In this document: one piece after another, positions 26,143 to 35,090 of the stretch | How positions within the stretch are numbered: position 1 is the first letter of the stretch | Layout of the letters: every line of letters begins with the position of its first letter | From: Nocardioides phosphati | GTDB taxonomy: Bacteria; Actinomycetota; Actinomycetes; Propionibacteriales; Nocardioidaceae | DNA length: 64,000 bases | Reading direction: 5' to 3' | Assembly: GCF_014646375.1 (NCBI RefSeq) | Contig: NZ_BMNI01000009.1 | Coordinates: 1-64,000, forward strand | Made by a program: the position numbers and the translations under genes | The notes under the pieces: model-generated | Databases searched by the model: none | What the model was told of the DNA's origin: nothing | What the model saw: the letters and a program-made list of their open reading frames with translations, nothing else

Positions 26143-29121
26143 GTGAGCCCCAGCGACCGCAGGACCGACCGGAGCACCCTGCTCCGGCTGGGCTTCCAGG
26201 ACGTCGACGCGGCGCTGGCCGGCCTCACCACCCTCGGCCCGTACGCCGACGGCCTGCGCGAGGCGCTCGGCCGCAGCGCCGACCCCGATGCGGCGCTGGC
26301 GGCCCTGGTCGCACTCGCGTCCGGGCCCGACGGGGCGGCGTTGCTGCCGGCCCTCGCCGAGGACCCGCCGACGGCGGCCCGGCTCCTCGCGGTGCTGGGG
26401 GCCAGCACGGCACTCGCCGACCACGTGGTCCGCGTCCCGGGTGCGTGGCGCGAGCTCGCCGACCCGCTGCTGGAGTCGACCCGCCCGCCGGCGTTCGCAC
26501 TCCGGGCGGACCTGCTGCGCGCGGTCGGGGCCTCACCGGCGGAGGAGTCGCCTGTCGCGACGCTCGCCGATGCGGAGGCCGTCGACGCGCTCCGGCTCGG
26601 CTACCGGCGGCTGGTGCTCCGCCTCGCCGCCCGCGACCTCGCCCACGGTCTCGCCGTCGAGGACGTCGCCGCCGAGCTCTCCGACCTCGCAGCCGCGACC
26701 CTCGAGGCGGCACTGGCGGTGGCGCGCACCCGCGTGGGCGAGGCGGCCGGCGACGTGCGCCTCGCCGTCGTCGCGATGGGCAAGTGCGGCGGGCGCGAGC
26801 TCAACTACGTCAGCGACGTCGACGTGGTCTTCGTCCACGAGCCCGCTGACGGGGTCGACGACGCCGCGGCCGCGCGGACCGCGGCGCTGCTCGCCGGCCA
26901 CCTGATCAGGATCTGCTCGGAGCACACCGCGGCGGGCACCATCTGGCCGGTCGACGCCAACCTGCGGCCCGAGGGCTCTCAGGGGCCGTTGAGCCGCACC
27001 CTCGCCAGCCATCGCGCCTACTACGAGCGGTGGGCGAAGACGTGGGAGTTCCAGGCGCTGCTCAAGGCCCGCCCGGTCGCCGGCGACGGCGCGCTGGGTG
27101 CGGCGTACGTGGAGATGGCGGAGCCGTTCGTCTGGGGTGCGGTGACGCGCGACGGCTTCGTCGCGGACGTCCAGGCGATGCGTCGCCGGGTGGTCGCGCA
27201 CATCCCGGCGCAGGAGGCGGAGCGACAGCTCAAGCTGGGCTCGGGCGGCCTGCGGGACGTGGAGTTCGCCGTGCAGCTGCTCCAGTTGGTGCACGGCCGG
27301 GCAGACGAGGCGATCCGTGACCGGGGCACGCTCCCGGCGCTGGAGCACCTCACCCAGCGCGGCTATGTCGGCCGCGAGGACGGCGGCGCGCTGCAGGAGT
27401 CGTGGCGGTTCCTGCGCCGGCTCGAGCACCGGATCCAGCTGCAGCAGATGCGGCGTACTCACGTGGTGCCCGACGACCCCGATGCGCTGCGGCGGCTCGG
27501 CCGCTCGATGGAGCTCGGGCGCGACGCCGCCGCCGAGCTCGAGAAGCAGTGGAGGGCGCACCGCCGCGAGGTCCGGCGGCTCCACGAGAAGCTCTTCTAC
27601 CGACCGCTGCTCAGCGCCGCCTCGCGGCTCCCGGGCGAGGGCGCGGTGCTGAGCGCCGAGGCCGCGCGGGCCCGGCTGGCCGCCCTCGGCTACGCGGACC
27701 CGGCCGCCGCGCTACGTCACCTCGAGGCGCTCACCTCAGGGGTCAGTCGGGCAGCCGCCATCCAGCGGACGCTGCTGCCGGTCATGCTCGAGTGGTTCGC
27801 CGACGCGCCCGATCCCGACGCGGGCCTGCTCGGCTTCCGGCGGATCAGCGAGGCGCTCGGCACCACCACGTGGTACCTCCGACTGCTCCGCGACGAGGGC
27901 GAGGTCGCCGAGCGCATGGCGCGCCTGCTGGCCACGTCGCGCTATGCCACCGACCTGCTCCAGAGGGAGCCGCAGGGCGTGCGCGTCCTCGCCGAGCCGC
28001 TCCGGCCCCTGCCGGGGGAGGCGTTGCTCGCGGAGATGCGGAGCATCGCGGGACGCCAGCCCGACGCGGTCTCCGGCGTCCGCGCGATCCGGGCCGTGCG
28101 CCGCCGCGAGCTGCTCCGCATCGCTGCCGGCAGCCTGGTCGCCGGCACCGACGTCGCCGAGGTCGGGGCCGGCCTCTCCGCGCTCACCGACGCGACGGTC
28201 GAGGCAGCGCTGGAGGTCGTCATGGCCCACGTCGCCCGGCAGCGGGGCTTCACCGAGCCACCGACCCGCATGGCGATCGTGGCCCTCGGTCGCTACGGCG
28301 GGGCGGAGCTCTCGTTCGGCTCCGACGCCGATGTCATGTTCGTCCACGAGCCCGTTCCCGGCCCGGACGCGTCGCGCGCCACGGCGTACGCCCAGGGGGT
28401 GGCGCTGGAGCTGCGCCGCCTTCTCGCTCTCCCCGGCTCTGACCCTGCACTGGACCTCGACGCCGACCTCCGGCCGGAGGGGCGGCAGGGGCCGCTGGTC
28501 CGCACCCTCGAGTCCTACGCCGCCTACTACGCGAGCTGGTCGCGCACGTGGGAGGCGCAGGCGCTGCTCCGTGCCGATGCGGTGGTCGGCGACCCCGAGC
28601 TGCGCGAGCGCTTCACGGCCCTCATCGACCCCTTGCGGTTCCCGCCGGGCGGCATCGACGACGACGCCGTCCTGGAGGTACGCCGGCTCAAGGCGCGCGT
28701 CGACGCCGAGCGCCTGCCCCGTGGAGCCGACCCGCACACCCACCTGAAGCTCGGGCGCGGCGGCCTCGCCGACATCGAGTGGACCGTCCAGCTCCTCCAG
28801 ATGCGGCACGCCGGTCGGCACCCCTCCCTGCGCACGCCGCGTACCCTCGCCGCGCTGCAGGCAGCCGCCGACCTCGAGCTGCTGAGCGCGGACGACGCGC
28901 AGGACCTCGTGCTCGCGTGGCGCCTGGTCTCGCGCGTGCGTGATGCGGTGACGCTCGTGCGCGGGCGGCCCGGTGACGCGGTGCCGAGTGACGCGCGCGA
29001 GCGCGCGGCCGTCGCCGCGGTGCTCGGCTATGCGCCGGGGGAGTCGACCGCGATGCTCAACGACTACCTCCGCGCGACGCGCCGGGCGCGCGCCGTGGTG
29101 GACCGGGTCTTCTGGGACTGA
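26143..29121 (+). CDS. glnE: Bifunctional glutamine synthetase adenylyltransferase/adenylyl-removing enzyme
   Basis: A 992-residue enzyme with two nucleotidyltransferase domains. The first (about 211-230, MGKCGGRELNYVSDVDVVF) is the adenylyl-removing half. The second (about 712-732, ALGRYGGAELSFGSDADVMF) is the adenylyltransferase half. Each is followed by its own LKLGSGGLRDVEF- or LKLGRGGLADIEW-type segment. It modifies a Tyr of GlnA1, which is not in this window. The adjacent GlnA2 lacks the target site. It starts at GTG 26143. Both active-site Asp pairs are intact, so both activities are expected. Confidence 0.95.
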   Translation: MSPSDRRTDRSTLLRLGFQDVDAALAGLTTLGPYADGLREALGRSADPDAALAALVALASGPDGAALLPALAEDPPTAARLLAVLGASTALADHVVRVPGAWRELADPLLESTRPPAFALRADLLRAVGASPAEESPVATLADAEAVDALRLGYRRLVLRLAARDLAHGLAVEDVAAELSDLAAATLEAALAVARTRVGEAAGDVRLAVVAMGKCGGRELNYVSDVDVVFVHEPADGVDDAAAARTAALLAGHLIRICSEHTAAGTIWPVDANLRPEGSQGPLSRTLASHRAYYERWAKTWEFQALLKARPVAGDGALGAAYVEMAEPFVWGAVTRDGFVADVQAMRRRVVAHIPAQEAERQLKLGSGGLRDVEFAVQLLQLVHGRADEAIRDRGTLPALEHLTQRGYVGREDGGALQESWRFLRRLEHRIQLQQMRRTHVVPDDPDALRRLGRSMELGRDAAAELEKQWRAHRREVRRLHEKLFYRPLLSAASRLPGEGAVLSAEAARARLAALGYADPAAALRHLEALTSGVSRAAAIQRTLLPVMLEWFADAPDPDAGLLGFRRISEALGTTTWYLRLLRDEGEVAERMARLLATSRYATDLLQREPQGVRVLAEPLRPLPGEALLAEMRSIAGRQPDAVSGVRAIRAVRRRELLRIAAGSLVAGTDVAEVGAGLSALTDATVEAALEVVMAHVARQRGFTEPPTRMAIVALGRYGGAELSFGSDADVMFVHEPVPGPDASRATAYAQGVALELRRLLALPGSDPALDLDADLRPEGRQGPLVRTLESYAAYYASWSRTWEAQALLRADAVVGDPELRERFTALIDPLRFPPGGIDDDAVLEVRRLKARVDAERLPRGADPHTHLKLGRGGLADIEWTVQLLQMRHAGRHPSLRTPRTLAALQAAADLELLSADDAQDLVLAWRLVSRVRDAVTLVRGRPGDAVPSDARERAAVAAVLGYAPGESTAMLNDYLRATRRARAVVDRVFWD

Positions 29122-29269
29122 CGCCTGTAGCCAGCAACTGGTCTGCGATACGGTGCCGCTGGCGCCGTGACCTCGTGGGGAGTTCTGCCCATCGACGTCC
29201 CGACGGCTGCCACCTTAGGTTTCGGGGGACGACCGGTTCGGGTCCGGTCAGGCGAGGAAGGCAGCACCC

Positions 29270-30457
29270 ATGGCGTTTGTCGGAATGGATCCGGAGCGGA
29301 TCCGTCGCGTCGCGGAGCAGCTCCGTCAGAACAGTCACCAGCTCACCATGGTCAACGAGGCCGTGCAGCGGCTGATCAACCAGGCTGCCCAGGCATGGGA
29401 GGGCCAGGACACGGTCGACTTCTCCGACGCGTGGTCGGGCCAACACCGGCTCACCCTCCAGCAGTGCGCGCAGCAGCTCGAGCAGATGTCGAGCGACGCG
29501 GTCGAGCAGATCGCCCAGCAGGAGACGACCAGCGGCATCATTCCCGGCGGGCCCGGCAGCGCCCTGCCACCCGGCGCCGTCCCGCCCGGTACGAAGCCGT
29601 CCGGGCCGGGTGGCCCGGCAGACTCCGATGGTGATGGCGACGAGCCGTACGAGGACCCGGAGCAGGCCGACGGCACGGTCCGCGAGAAGTTCCGCGGCAA
29701 GTACAAGCACGATGAGTACGGTCACGACTTCGACCATGACGGAGATGACCCGCAGCACCGCGCCGACGACCGCACGGACACCAAGGACGGCTACACCGAG
29801 AGGGGCAAGCCCGGCCTCGATGTGAAGCTCCACGAGGGCGAGGCGTCTGCGGAGCTCGCCGGCGGCGAGGTCGAGGGCACCCACAAGGCGGGGGACGTCG
29901 ACCTCTCCGGCAAGGCGGAGTATCACGTCGGCGAGGCGAAGGCCGACTATCACGCGGGCCTGACCGAGGACGGGCTGGCGGTGGGCGGCAGCGCCGGCCT
30001 CGTGGCCGTGGGAGCGAAGGCGTCCGGGAAGGCCAAGCTCGGGGTTGCCGAGGTCGGGGGCTCCGCTGAGGCGTCGGTCGAGGCGAGCGTCTCCGGCGAC
30101 GCGTCCATCGGCAAGGACGGGCTGCATGCGGGTGTGGAGGCCTTCGCCGGAGCGCGGGCCCGCGCAGACCTGAGCGCATCCGTTGCCGGTGTCGGTGGCA
30201 CCGCCGGCGTAGAGGGGTGGGCCGGAGTCGGTGCCGAGGCAGACGTGACCGTGGGCAAGGGTCCGGACGGGAAGTTCCACATCGGTGGCGAGCTCGGGGC
30301 CGGCCTGGGACTCGGTGGCAAGGTCGACTTCGACGTGACCGTCGATCCGGGTGCCGTCGTCGACGCGGTCAGCGATGCTGGCGGCGCCGTTCTCGATGCC
30401 GGCAGCGACGCGGTCGATGCGGTAGCCGACTCGAAGTACGCCCCCTGGAACTGGTGA
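29270..30457 (+). CDS. WXG100 protein with long Gly/Ala-rich C-terminal domain
   Basis: A 395-residue protein. Residues 1-95 are a WXG100 helical hairpin with Trp43-Glu-Gly45 (QAWEGQDTVDF) and a heptad-like second helix (LQQCAQQLEQMSSDAVEQIA). A Pro/Gly linker (about 95-125) and an acidic His-rich stretch (HDEYGHDFDHDGDD) follow. Residues about 185-375 are a low-complexity, beta-prone region of GKA-, AEA- and SAG-type repeats with no membrane helix. I have seen similar tails on other bacterial WXG proteins, without a known function. ATG 29270 has GAGGAAGG upstream. The stop overlaps a downstream GTG in frame with the next gene. No YxxxD/E export motif is obvious. Confidence 0.75.
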   Translation: MAFVGMDPERIRRVAEQLRQNSHQLTMVNEAVQRLINQAAQAWEGQDTVDFSDAWSGQHRLTLQQCAQQLEQMSSDAVEQIAQQETTSGIIPGGPGSALPPGAVPPGTKPSGPGGPADSDGDGDEPYEDPEQADGTVREKFRGKYKHDEYGHDFDHDGDDPQHRADDRTDTKDGYTERGKPGLDVKLHEGEASAELAGGEVEGTHKAGDVDLSGKAEYHVGEAKADYHAGLTEDGLAVGGSAGLVAVGAKASGKAKLGVAEVGGSAEASVEASVSGDASIGKDGLHAGVEAFAGARARADLSASVAGVGGTAGVEGWAGVGAEADVTVGKGPDGKFHIGGELGAGLGLGGKVDFDVTVDPGAVVDAVSDAGGAVLDAGSDAVDAVADSKYAPWNW

Positions 30458-30474
30458 TCTCGATGGAGAACAAC

Positions 30475-30981
30475 ATGAACACGATTCCGGTCCCGCTCAC
30501 GCTCGAGGAGCCGAGCAAGTACTGGCGCGCCGTCGAACCCGCGTCAGTGGGAGTGACCAGTGCGGAGTTCGTCGCCCTGCGCTGGGTCCCCGAGGGCGAG
30601 TACACGCCCACACTGACGGTCGGTGGCGCGGTGCGGCCGGCAGGTGTGTCCGCTGAGGGACTGGCGGACGAGGCGCTCGAGAGCTTCCGAGCCGATGGCG
30701 TCAGTGCCACCGTGGCCGAGCGGAAGCCCTTTGGCGCGGACGGCCTCAAGGGCATCATGCAGCTGCTCGACTGCGAGCTCCCCGGCGTCCCGGACCGGTT
30801 GAAGGCGATCCAGGTGATCATGTCGTTCGCCACCAGCAATCCCGACGAGCAGGCGATCGTGGTCAACACGGTCACCTGCACCAATGAGCAGTTCCCCACG
30901 GTCCGGCCCGAGTTCGCGTCGTTCATCAGCGCGGTGCGGCTGGATGAGGAGCGCCTGTCGCAGGCGCCGGAAGGCGAGTGA
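30475..30981 (+). CDS. Small Mog1/PsbP-like protein (DUF1795/LpqN-like), tentative
   Basis: A 168-residue soluble protein, MNTIPVPLTLEEPSKYW, with FVALRWVPEGEYTPTLTVGG, a helix SAEGLADEALESFRADG, LLDCELPGV, QVIMSFATSNPDEQAIVVNTV and PEFASFISAV. The strand-helix-strand order and the final ...F..fI.sv helix resemble the Mog1/PsbP fold of DUF1795 and LpqN proteins. The assignment is by eye. In proteobacteria some DUF1795 proteins are chaperones for secreted effectors. Start options are GTG 30454, ATG 30463 and ATG 30475; the last has GGAG six bases before it. The stop overlaps the next gene as GTGA. Confidence 0.6.
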   Translation: MNTIPVPLTLEEPSKYWRAVEPASVGVTSAEFVALRWVPEGEYTPTLTVGGAVRPAGVSAEGLADEALESFRADGVSATVAERKPFGADGLKGIMQLLDCELPGVPDRLKAIQVIMSFATSNPDEQAIVVNTVTCTNEQFPTVRPEFASFISAVRLDEERLSQAPEGE

Positions 30982-31865
30982 GCGTGTCGATCATCAGCAA
31001 GGCGTCGAATCTCGTGGCCCAGGCCAGGGCCGAGGTCGAGAAGCACGAGTCGAAGGACCCGTACATCGCCGGCCGCGTGCGTCAGGTGATCGGAGGGGCG
31101 CTGATCGCAGACGGCCTCGTCGGCCTGGAGAACCCCTTCGGGCGTCGCTCGCGCCCGGGCATCCTGGGCGCTCTGGTCTTCCTCGGGCTCGGCCTCGTCT
31201 TCGTCGTGCTCGGACCCATCGTCATGACGCGCGGGGTTGACGTCGACGCGACGGCCACGGGGCACCTGACCTCTGTGAGCGCCCCGGACTCCGACCGCAC
31301 GTGCAGTGCGACGGCAACGTTCGAGGTCGACGGCCGGACCTATCGTGCGTTCTCGGAAGGGTCGTCGTCCGGCCTGTGCAAGCGGTCCGTGGGCGAGGCG
31401 ATCGGGGTCAAGTACAACTCCGCAGACCCCAGCCAGAACCGCATCGGTGTCTCGGTCTTCGGCATCGTCGGCTGGATCTTCCTGGGGGTCGGCCTTCTCT
31501 TCGCGCTCATCGGGCTGGTGCTGGTCAGCCTGCGCGCTGGCAGCATCTACTTCGGCTGGAAGCTCTGGCGTTCCGGAGGACGACTGGTGAAGGCGAACCC
31601 GCCGACCCCGGGCGCTGACGACATCGCGTCGCGCGCGAAGGCCGACTTCCTCCGCGTCCTGCGTGGAGGGGGAGGCGTCCGTTCCGGGATCGCCGGTGCG
31701 ATGCCTCCTGCCGCTCCCGCCGGTGGGGTGCCTGGAGCCGTGACTGCTCCCGCCGTCGTCGCTCCCGATGTCGTGGCAGCGGGGTGGTACCCCACGGCCG
31801 ACGGGACGCACGAGCGTTGGCACGACGGTTCGGGCTGGACCGACCAGGTGCGCCCGCGCAGCTGA
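30978..31865 (+). CDS. Membrane protein with DUF3592-like core and DUF2510-like tail
   Basis: A 295-residue protein with two membrane segments (about 61-84, LGALVFLGLGLVFVVLGP, and 158-182, GIVGWIFLGVGLLFALIGL). Between them is an extracellular domain containing a possible disulphide pair (CSATATFEVDG and LCKRSVG), as in DUF3592 proteins. The cytoplasmic C-terminus is Pro/Ala-rich and ends in the short DUF2510 motif AAGWYPTADGTHERWHDGSGW. DUF2510 is frequent in actinobacterial membrane and secretion-linked proteins. The start overlaps the upstream stop as GTGA. It abuts icmF tail to tail with no gap. Confidence 0.68.
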   Translation: MSVSIISKASNLVAQARAEVEKHESKDPYIAGRVRQVIGGALIADGLVGLENPFGRRSRPGILGALVFLGLGLVFVVLGPIVMTRGVDVDATATGHLTSVSAPDSDRTCSATATFEVDGRTYRAFSEGSSSGLCKRSVGEAIGVKYNSADPSQNRIGVSVFGIVGWIFLGVGLLFALIGLVLVSLRAGSIYFGWKLWRSGGRLVKANPPTPGADDIASRAKADFLRVLRGGGGVRSGIAGAMPPAAPAGGVPGAVTAPAVVAPDVVAAGWYPTADGTHERWHDGSGWTDQVRPRS

Positions 31866-34800
31866 TCAGACGGTGCGGCGGTACTCCCCGCCGACCTCGA
31901 AGAACGCCTCGGTGACCTGCTGGAGGGTGCAGGTACGAGCGGCCTCCATGAGGACGGCGAAGACGTTCTCGCCGGAGGTCGCGGCGTGCTTGAGGCGGGC
32001 GAGGGCCTCGGTCGCCTCGCTGCGGTGGGCCTCGCGGAACGTGCGGACCCGCTGCAGCTGCGACTGCTTCTCGGTCTCGGTGGCACGAGCCAGCTGGACC
32101 TCGTGCGGCTCCTCGTCCGACGACGGTGCGCGGAACGTGTTGACGCCGATGATCGGCAGCGAGCCGTCGTGCTTGCGCTGCTCGTAGAGCATCGACTCGT
32201 CCTGGATCCGGCCGCGCTGGTAGCCGGTCTCCATCGCGCCGAGGACGCCGCCGCGCTCGTTGATCCGGTCGAGCTCCTCGAGCACGGCCGCCTCCACGAG
32301 GTCGGTCAGCTCGTCGATGATGTACGAGCCCTGGAGCGGGTTCTCGTTCATCGCCAGGCCCCACTCCCGGTTGATGACGAGCTGGATGGCGAGCGCGCGC
32401 CGCACCGACTCGTCGGTCGGGGTGGTGACCGCCTCGTCGTACGCGTTGGTGTGGAGTGAGTTCGCGTTGTCGTAGATCGCGCAGAGAGCCTGGAGCGTCG
32501 TGCGGATGTCGTTGAACGCCATCTCCTGCGCGTGCAGCGAGCGGCCGGACGTCTGGACGTGGTACTTCAGCTTCTGCGAGCGCTCGTTGGCGCCGTACTT
32601 CTCCTTCATCGCGACCGCCCAGATCCGGCGGGCGACGCGGCCGAGCACGGAGTACTCCGGGTCCATGCCGTTGCTGAAGAAGAACGACAGGTTGGGCGCG
32701 AAGTCGTCGATGTCCATGCCGCGCGCGAGGTAGGCCTCGACGTAGGTGAAGCCGTTGGCGAGGGTGAAGGCGAGCTGCGTCAGGGGGTTCGCTCCGGCCT
32801 CGGCGATGTGATAGCCGGAGATCGAGACCGAGTAGAAGTTGCGGACCCCGTGCTCGATGAACCACTCCTGCACGTCGGCCATGCAGCGCAGGCTGAACTC
32901 GGTGGAGAAGAGGCAGGTGTTCTGCCCCTGGTCCTCCTTGAGGATGTCGGCCTGGACCGTGCCACGGACGGTGCGGAGCGCCTCCTCCGGGTCGCGGCCG
33001 AGTTCGCGGGCCTGGTCGATGACCGTGTTGAGGAAGAAGGCCAGGACGGTCGGCGCGGGGCCGTTGATCGTCATCGACACGCTCGTTGTCGGGGAGCAGA
33101 GGTCGAAGCCGTCGTAGAGCGCCTTCATGTCGTCGAGGGTCGCCACCGAGACGCCGGAGGTGCCGACCTTGCCGTAGACGTCGGGCCGCTCGTCGGGATC
33201 GCGGCCGTAGAGCGTCACCGAGTCGAACGCCGTCGAGAGCCGCGTCGCGGGCTGTCCCTCGGACAGGAGCTTGAAGCGGCGGTTGGTGCGGAACGGGTCG
33301 CCCTCGCCGGCGAACATGCGGGCCGGGTCCTCGTTGTCGCGCTTGTAGGGGAAGACGCCGGCGGTGAAGGGGAAGTGGCCGGGCAGGTTCTCACGGCGCA
33401 GGTAGCGGACCAGCTCACCGTGGTCGGTGCCGCGCGGCACGGCGACCCGGGGGATGGCCAGGCCCGAGAGCGACTCGCGGGTCTGTGCGGCCTCGCGCTC
33501 GCGAACCTCCGGCCAGCCGGTCAGCGCCGCGGACAGCCCGTCCGGCAGCGGCTTCACGTCGCGGCCGGCACGGACGGCGCGCGAGCCGAGCGCGCGCACC
33601 CGCTGGATCGCCTGGTGGTCGGCCGCGAGCTCCGCCAGCTCCTCGGTCTCCGCGTGGTAGCGCCGGACGGTCTCGGTGATCTCGGCCAGGTAGCGGCTCC
33701 GGTCGGCGGGCACGACCTGGTGCAGTCCCGACGAGTGCCGTACGTCGACGCGGGGGAGCACGCCCTCGCCTGCGGGCAGGCCGTGGTCGTGCAGGGCGTC
33801 GCGCAGGTGCTGGTAGAGCGCGGTCACGCCGTCGTCGTTGAACGTGGCGGCGCTGGTGCCGAAGACCGGCATGTCGCTGGGAGAGGAGCCGAAGGCCTCG
33901 CGGTTGCGGACCAGCTGGCGGCCGACGTCGCGCAGGGCGTCGGCTCCGCCGCGGCGTTCGAACTTGTTGATCGCGACCGTGTGGGCGAAGTCGAGCATGT
34001 CGATCTTCTCCAGCTGCGACGCGGCGCCGAACTCCGGCGTCATGACGTAGAGCGCGTGGTCGACGAAGGGCACGATCGCCGCGTCGCCCTGCCCGATGCC
34101 CGGAGTCTCGATGACGACGAGGTCGAAGCCGGCCGCCTTCAGCACCGTGATCACGTCGTCGAGGTGCTCGGGCACCTCGTGGGCACCACGGGTGGCGAGG
34201 GAGCGGAAGAAGACCTGCTCGCCCTCGACCGCGTTGGCCCGGATCCGGTCGCCCAGCAGGGCGCCGCCGCCACGCCGGCGCGTGGGGTCGACAGCCACCA
34301 CGGCGATGCGGAGCTTGTCGGCGAAGTCGGTGCGGAAGCGGCGTACGAGCTCGTCGGTGAGGCTCGACTTGCCGGAGCCACCGGTGCCGGTGACGCCGAG
34401 CACGGGCACGGTGCGGGCGGTCGCGGCGGACCGGATCTGCTCGAGCACCTCGGGCGTCAGCCGGCCGGCCTCGGCGCCCGTGATCGCCCGCGCGACCGCC
34501 GGCCGGTCACCCGTCAGCACCGCGTCTGCCGTCGTCGGGGCGAGCTCCCACAGGTCGGTGTCACAGCGTTCGACGACGGTGTTGACCATGCCGGCGAGGC
34601 CGAGCCGCTGGCCGTCCTCGGGGGAGAAGATCGTGACGCCGGACTGGCGGAGCCGGGCGATCTCGTCGGGGACGATGACGCCACCCCCGCCGCCCACGAC
34701 CTGCACGTGGCCCGCGCCCGCAGCGCGGAGCGACTCGACGAGGTACTCGAAGTACTCGACGTGGCCGCCCTGGTACGACGAGACCGCCACGCCCTGCACG

Positions 34801-34982
34801 TCCTCCTCGAGCGCCGCCTCGACGACCTCGCGGACCGACCGGTTGTGGCCCAGGTGGATCACCTCGCAGCCCTGCGACTGCAGGATCCGCCGCATGATGT
34901 TGATCGAGGCGTCGTGGCCGTCGAAGAGGCTCGACGCGGTCACGAGGCGCACGGGGTGGGTGGGGACGTGCAAGGCGGTCAC
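31866..34982 (-). CDS. icmF: Fused acyl-CoA mutase with G-protein chaperone (IcmF)
   Basis: A 1038-residue coenzyme B12 enzyme interconverting branched and linear acyl-CoA, such as isobutyryl- and butyryl-CoA. Domains in order: B12-binding (about 10-140, base-off motif DGHDAS at 21-26), MeaI-type GTPase with P-loop TGTGGSGKSS (about 198-207), then the mutase barrel. This fusion order defines IcmF. Isovaleryl/pivalyl-CoA activity is also known for the family. GTG 34982 is preferred over GTG 35018: it has GGGAG seven bases upstream, and the upstream codon lies inside a large operator-like inverted repeat. A MarR gene precedes it on the same strand. Confidence 0.93.
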   Translation of the reverse strand: MTALHVPTHPVRLVTASSLFDGHDASINIMRRILQSQGCEVIHLGHNRSVREVVEAALEEDVQGVAVSSYQGGHVEYFEYLVESLRAAGAGHVQVVGGGGGVIVPDEIARLRQSGVTIFSPEDGQRLGLAGMVNTVVERCDTDLWELAPTTADAVLTGDRPAVARAITGAEAGRLTPEVLEQIRSAATARTVPVLGVTGTGGSGKSSLTDELVRRFRTDFADKLRIAVVAVDPTRRRGGGALLGDRIRANAVEGEQVFFRSLATRGAHEVPEHLDDVITVLKAAGFDLVVIETPGIGQGDAAIVPFVDHALYVMTPEFGAASQLEKIDMLDFAHTVAINKFERRGGADALRDVGRQLVRNREAFGSSPSDMPVFGTSAATFNDDGVTALYQHLRDALHDHGLPAGEGVLPRVDVRHSSGLHQVVPADRSRYLAEITETVRRYHAETEELAELAADHQAIQRVRALGSRAVRAGRDVKPLPDGLSAALTGWPEVREREAAQTRESLSGLAIPRVAVPRGTDHGELVRYLRRENLPGHFPFTAGVFPYKRDNEDPARMFAGEGDPFRTNRRFKLLSEGQPATRLSTAFDSVTLYGRDPDERPDVYGKVGTSGVSVATLDDMKALYDGFDLCSPTTSVSMTINGPAPTVLAFFLNTVIDQARELGRDPEEALRTVRGTVQADILKEDQGQNTCLFSTEFSLRCMADVQEWFIEHGVRNFYSVSISGYHIAEAGANPLTQLAFTLANGFTYVEAYLARGMDIDDFAPNLSFFFSNGMDPEYSVLGRVARRIWAVAMKEKYGANERSQKLKYHVQTSGRSLHAQEMAFNDIRTTLQALCAIYDNANSLHTNAYDEAVTTPTDESVRRALAIQLVINREWGLAMNENPLQGSYIIDELTDLVEAAVLEELDRINERGGVLGAMETGYQRGRIQDESMLYEQRKHDGSLPIIGVNTFRAPSSDEEPHEVQLARATETEKQSQLQRVRTFREAHRSEATEALARLKHAATSGENVFAVLMEAARTCTLQQVTEAFFEVGGEYRRTV

Positions 34983-35001
34983 AGAGGGGCTCCCGGGGAT
35001 G

Positions 35002-35039
35002 CTTGGATGTCCTAGCACTTCAATACTAGGACATCCAAG
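35002..35039. promoter_or_regulatory. Large inverted repeat upstream of icmF
   Basis: Perfect 14-base arms CTTGGATGTCCTAG (35002-35015) and CTAGGACATCCAAG (35026-35039) enclose a 10-base AT-rich centre, 20 bases upstream of the chosen icmF start. On the minus strand a TAGTAT -10-like hexamer (35023-35028) falls inside it, so a bound protein would block the promoter. The size fits a TetR- or MarR-type operator, or two adjacent sites. Confidence 0.65.
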
Positions 35040-35090
35040 GAATAATGGCGACGCCGTCGTCGGGTGTCGCCGCCGGTCACCCGGGAAGGG

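Noticed and set aside
32532..35015. A long open frame of more than 800 codons on the plus strand, antisense to icmF
   Set aside because: It mirrors the codon pattern of icmF; its translation is rich in Arg, Ala, Gly and Val with no domain, while the minus strand has complete IcmF motifs. Such mirror frames are expected in DNA of this GC content.
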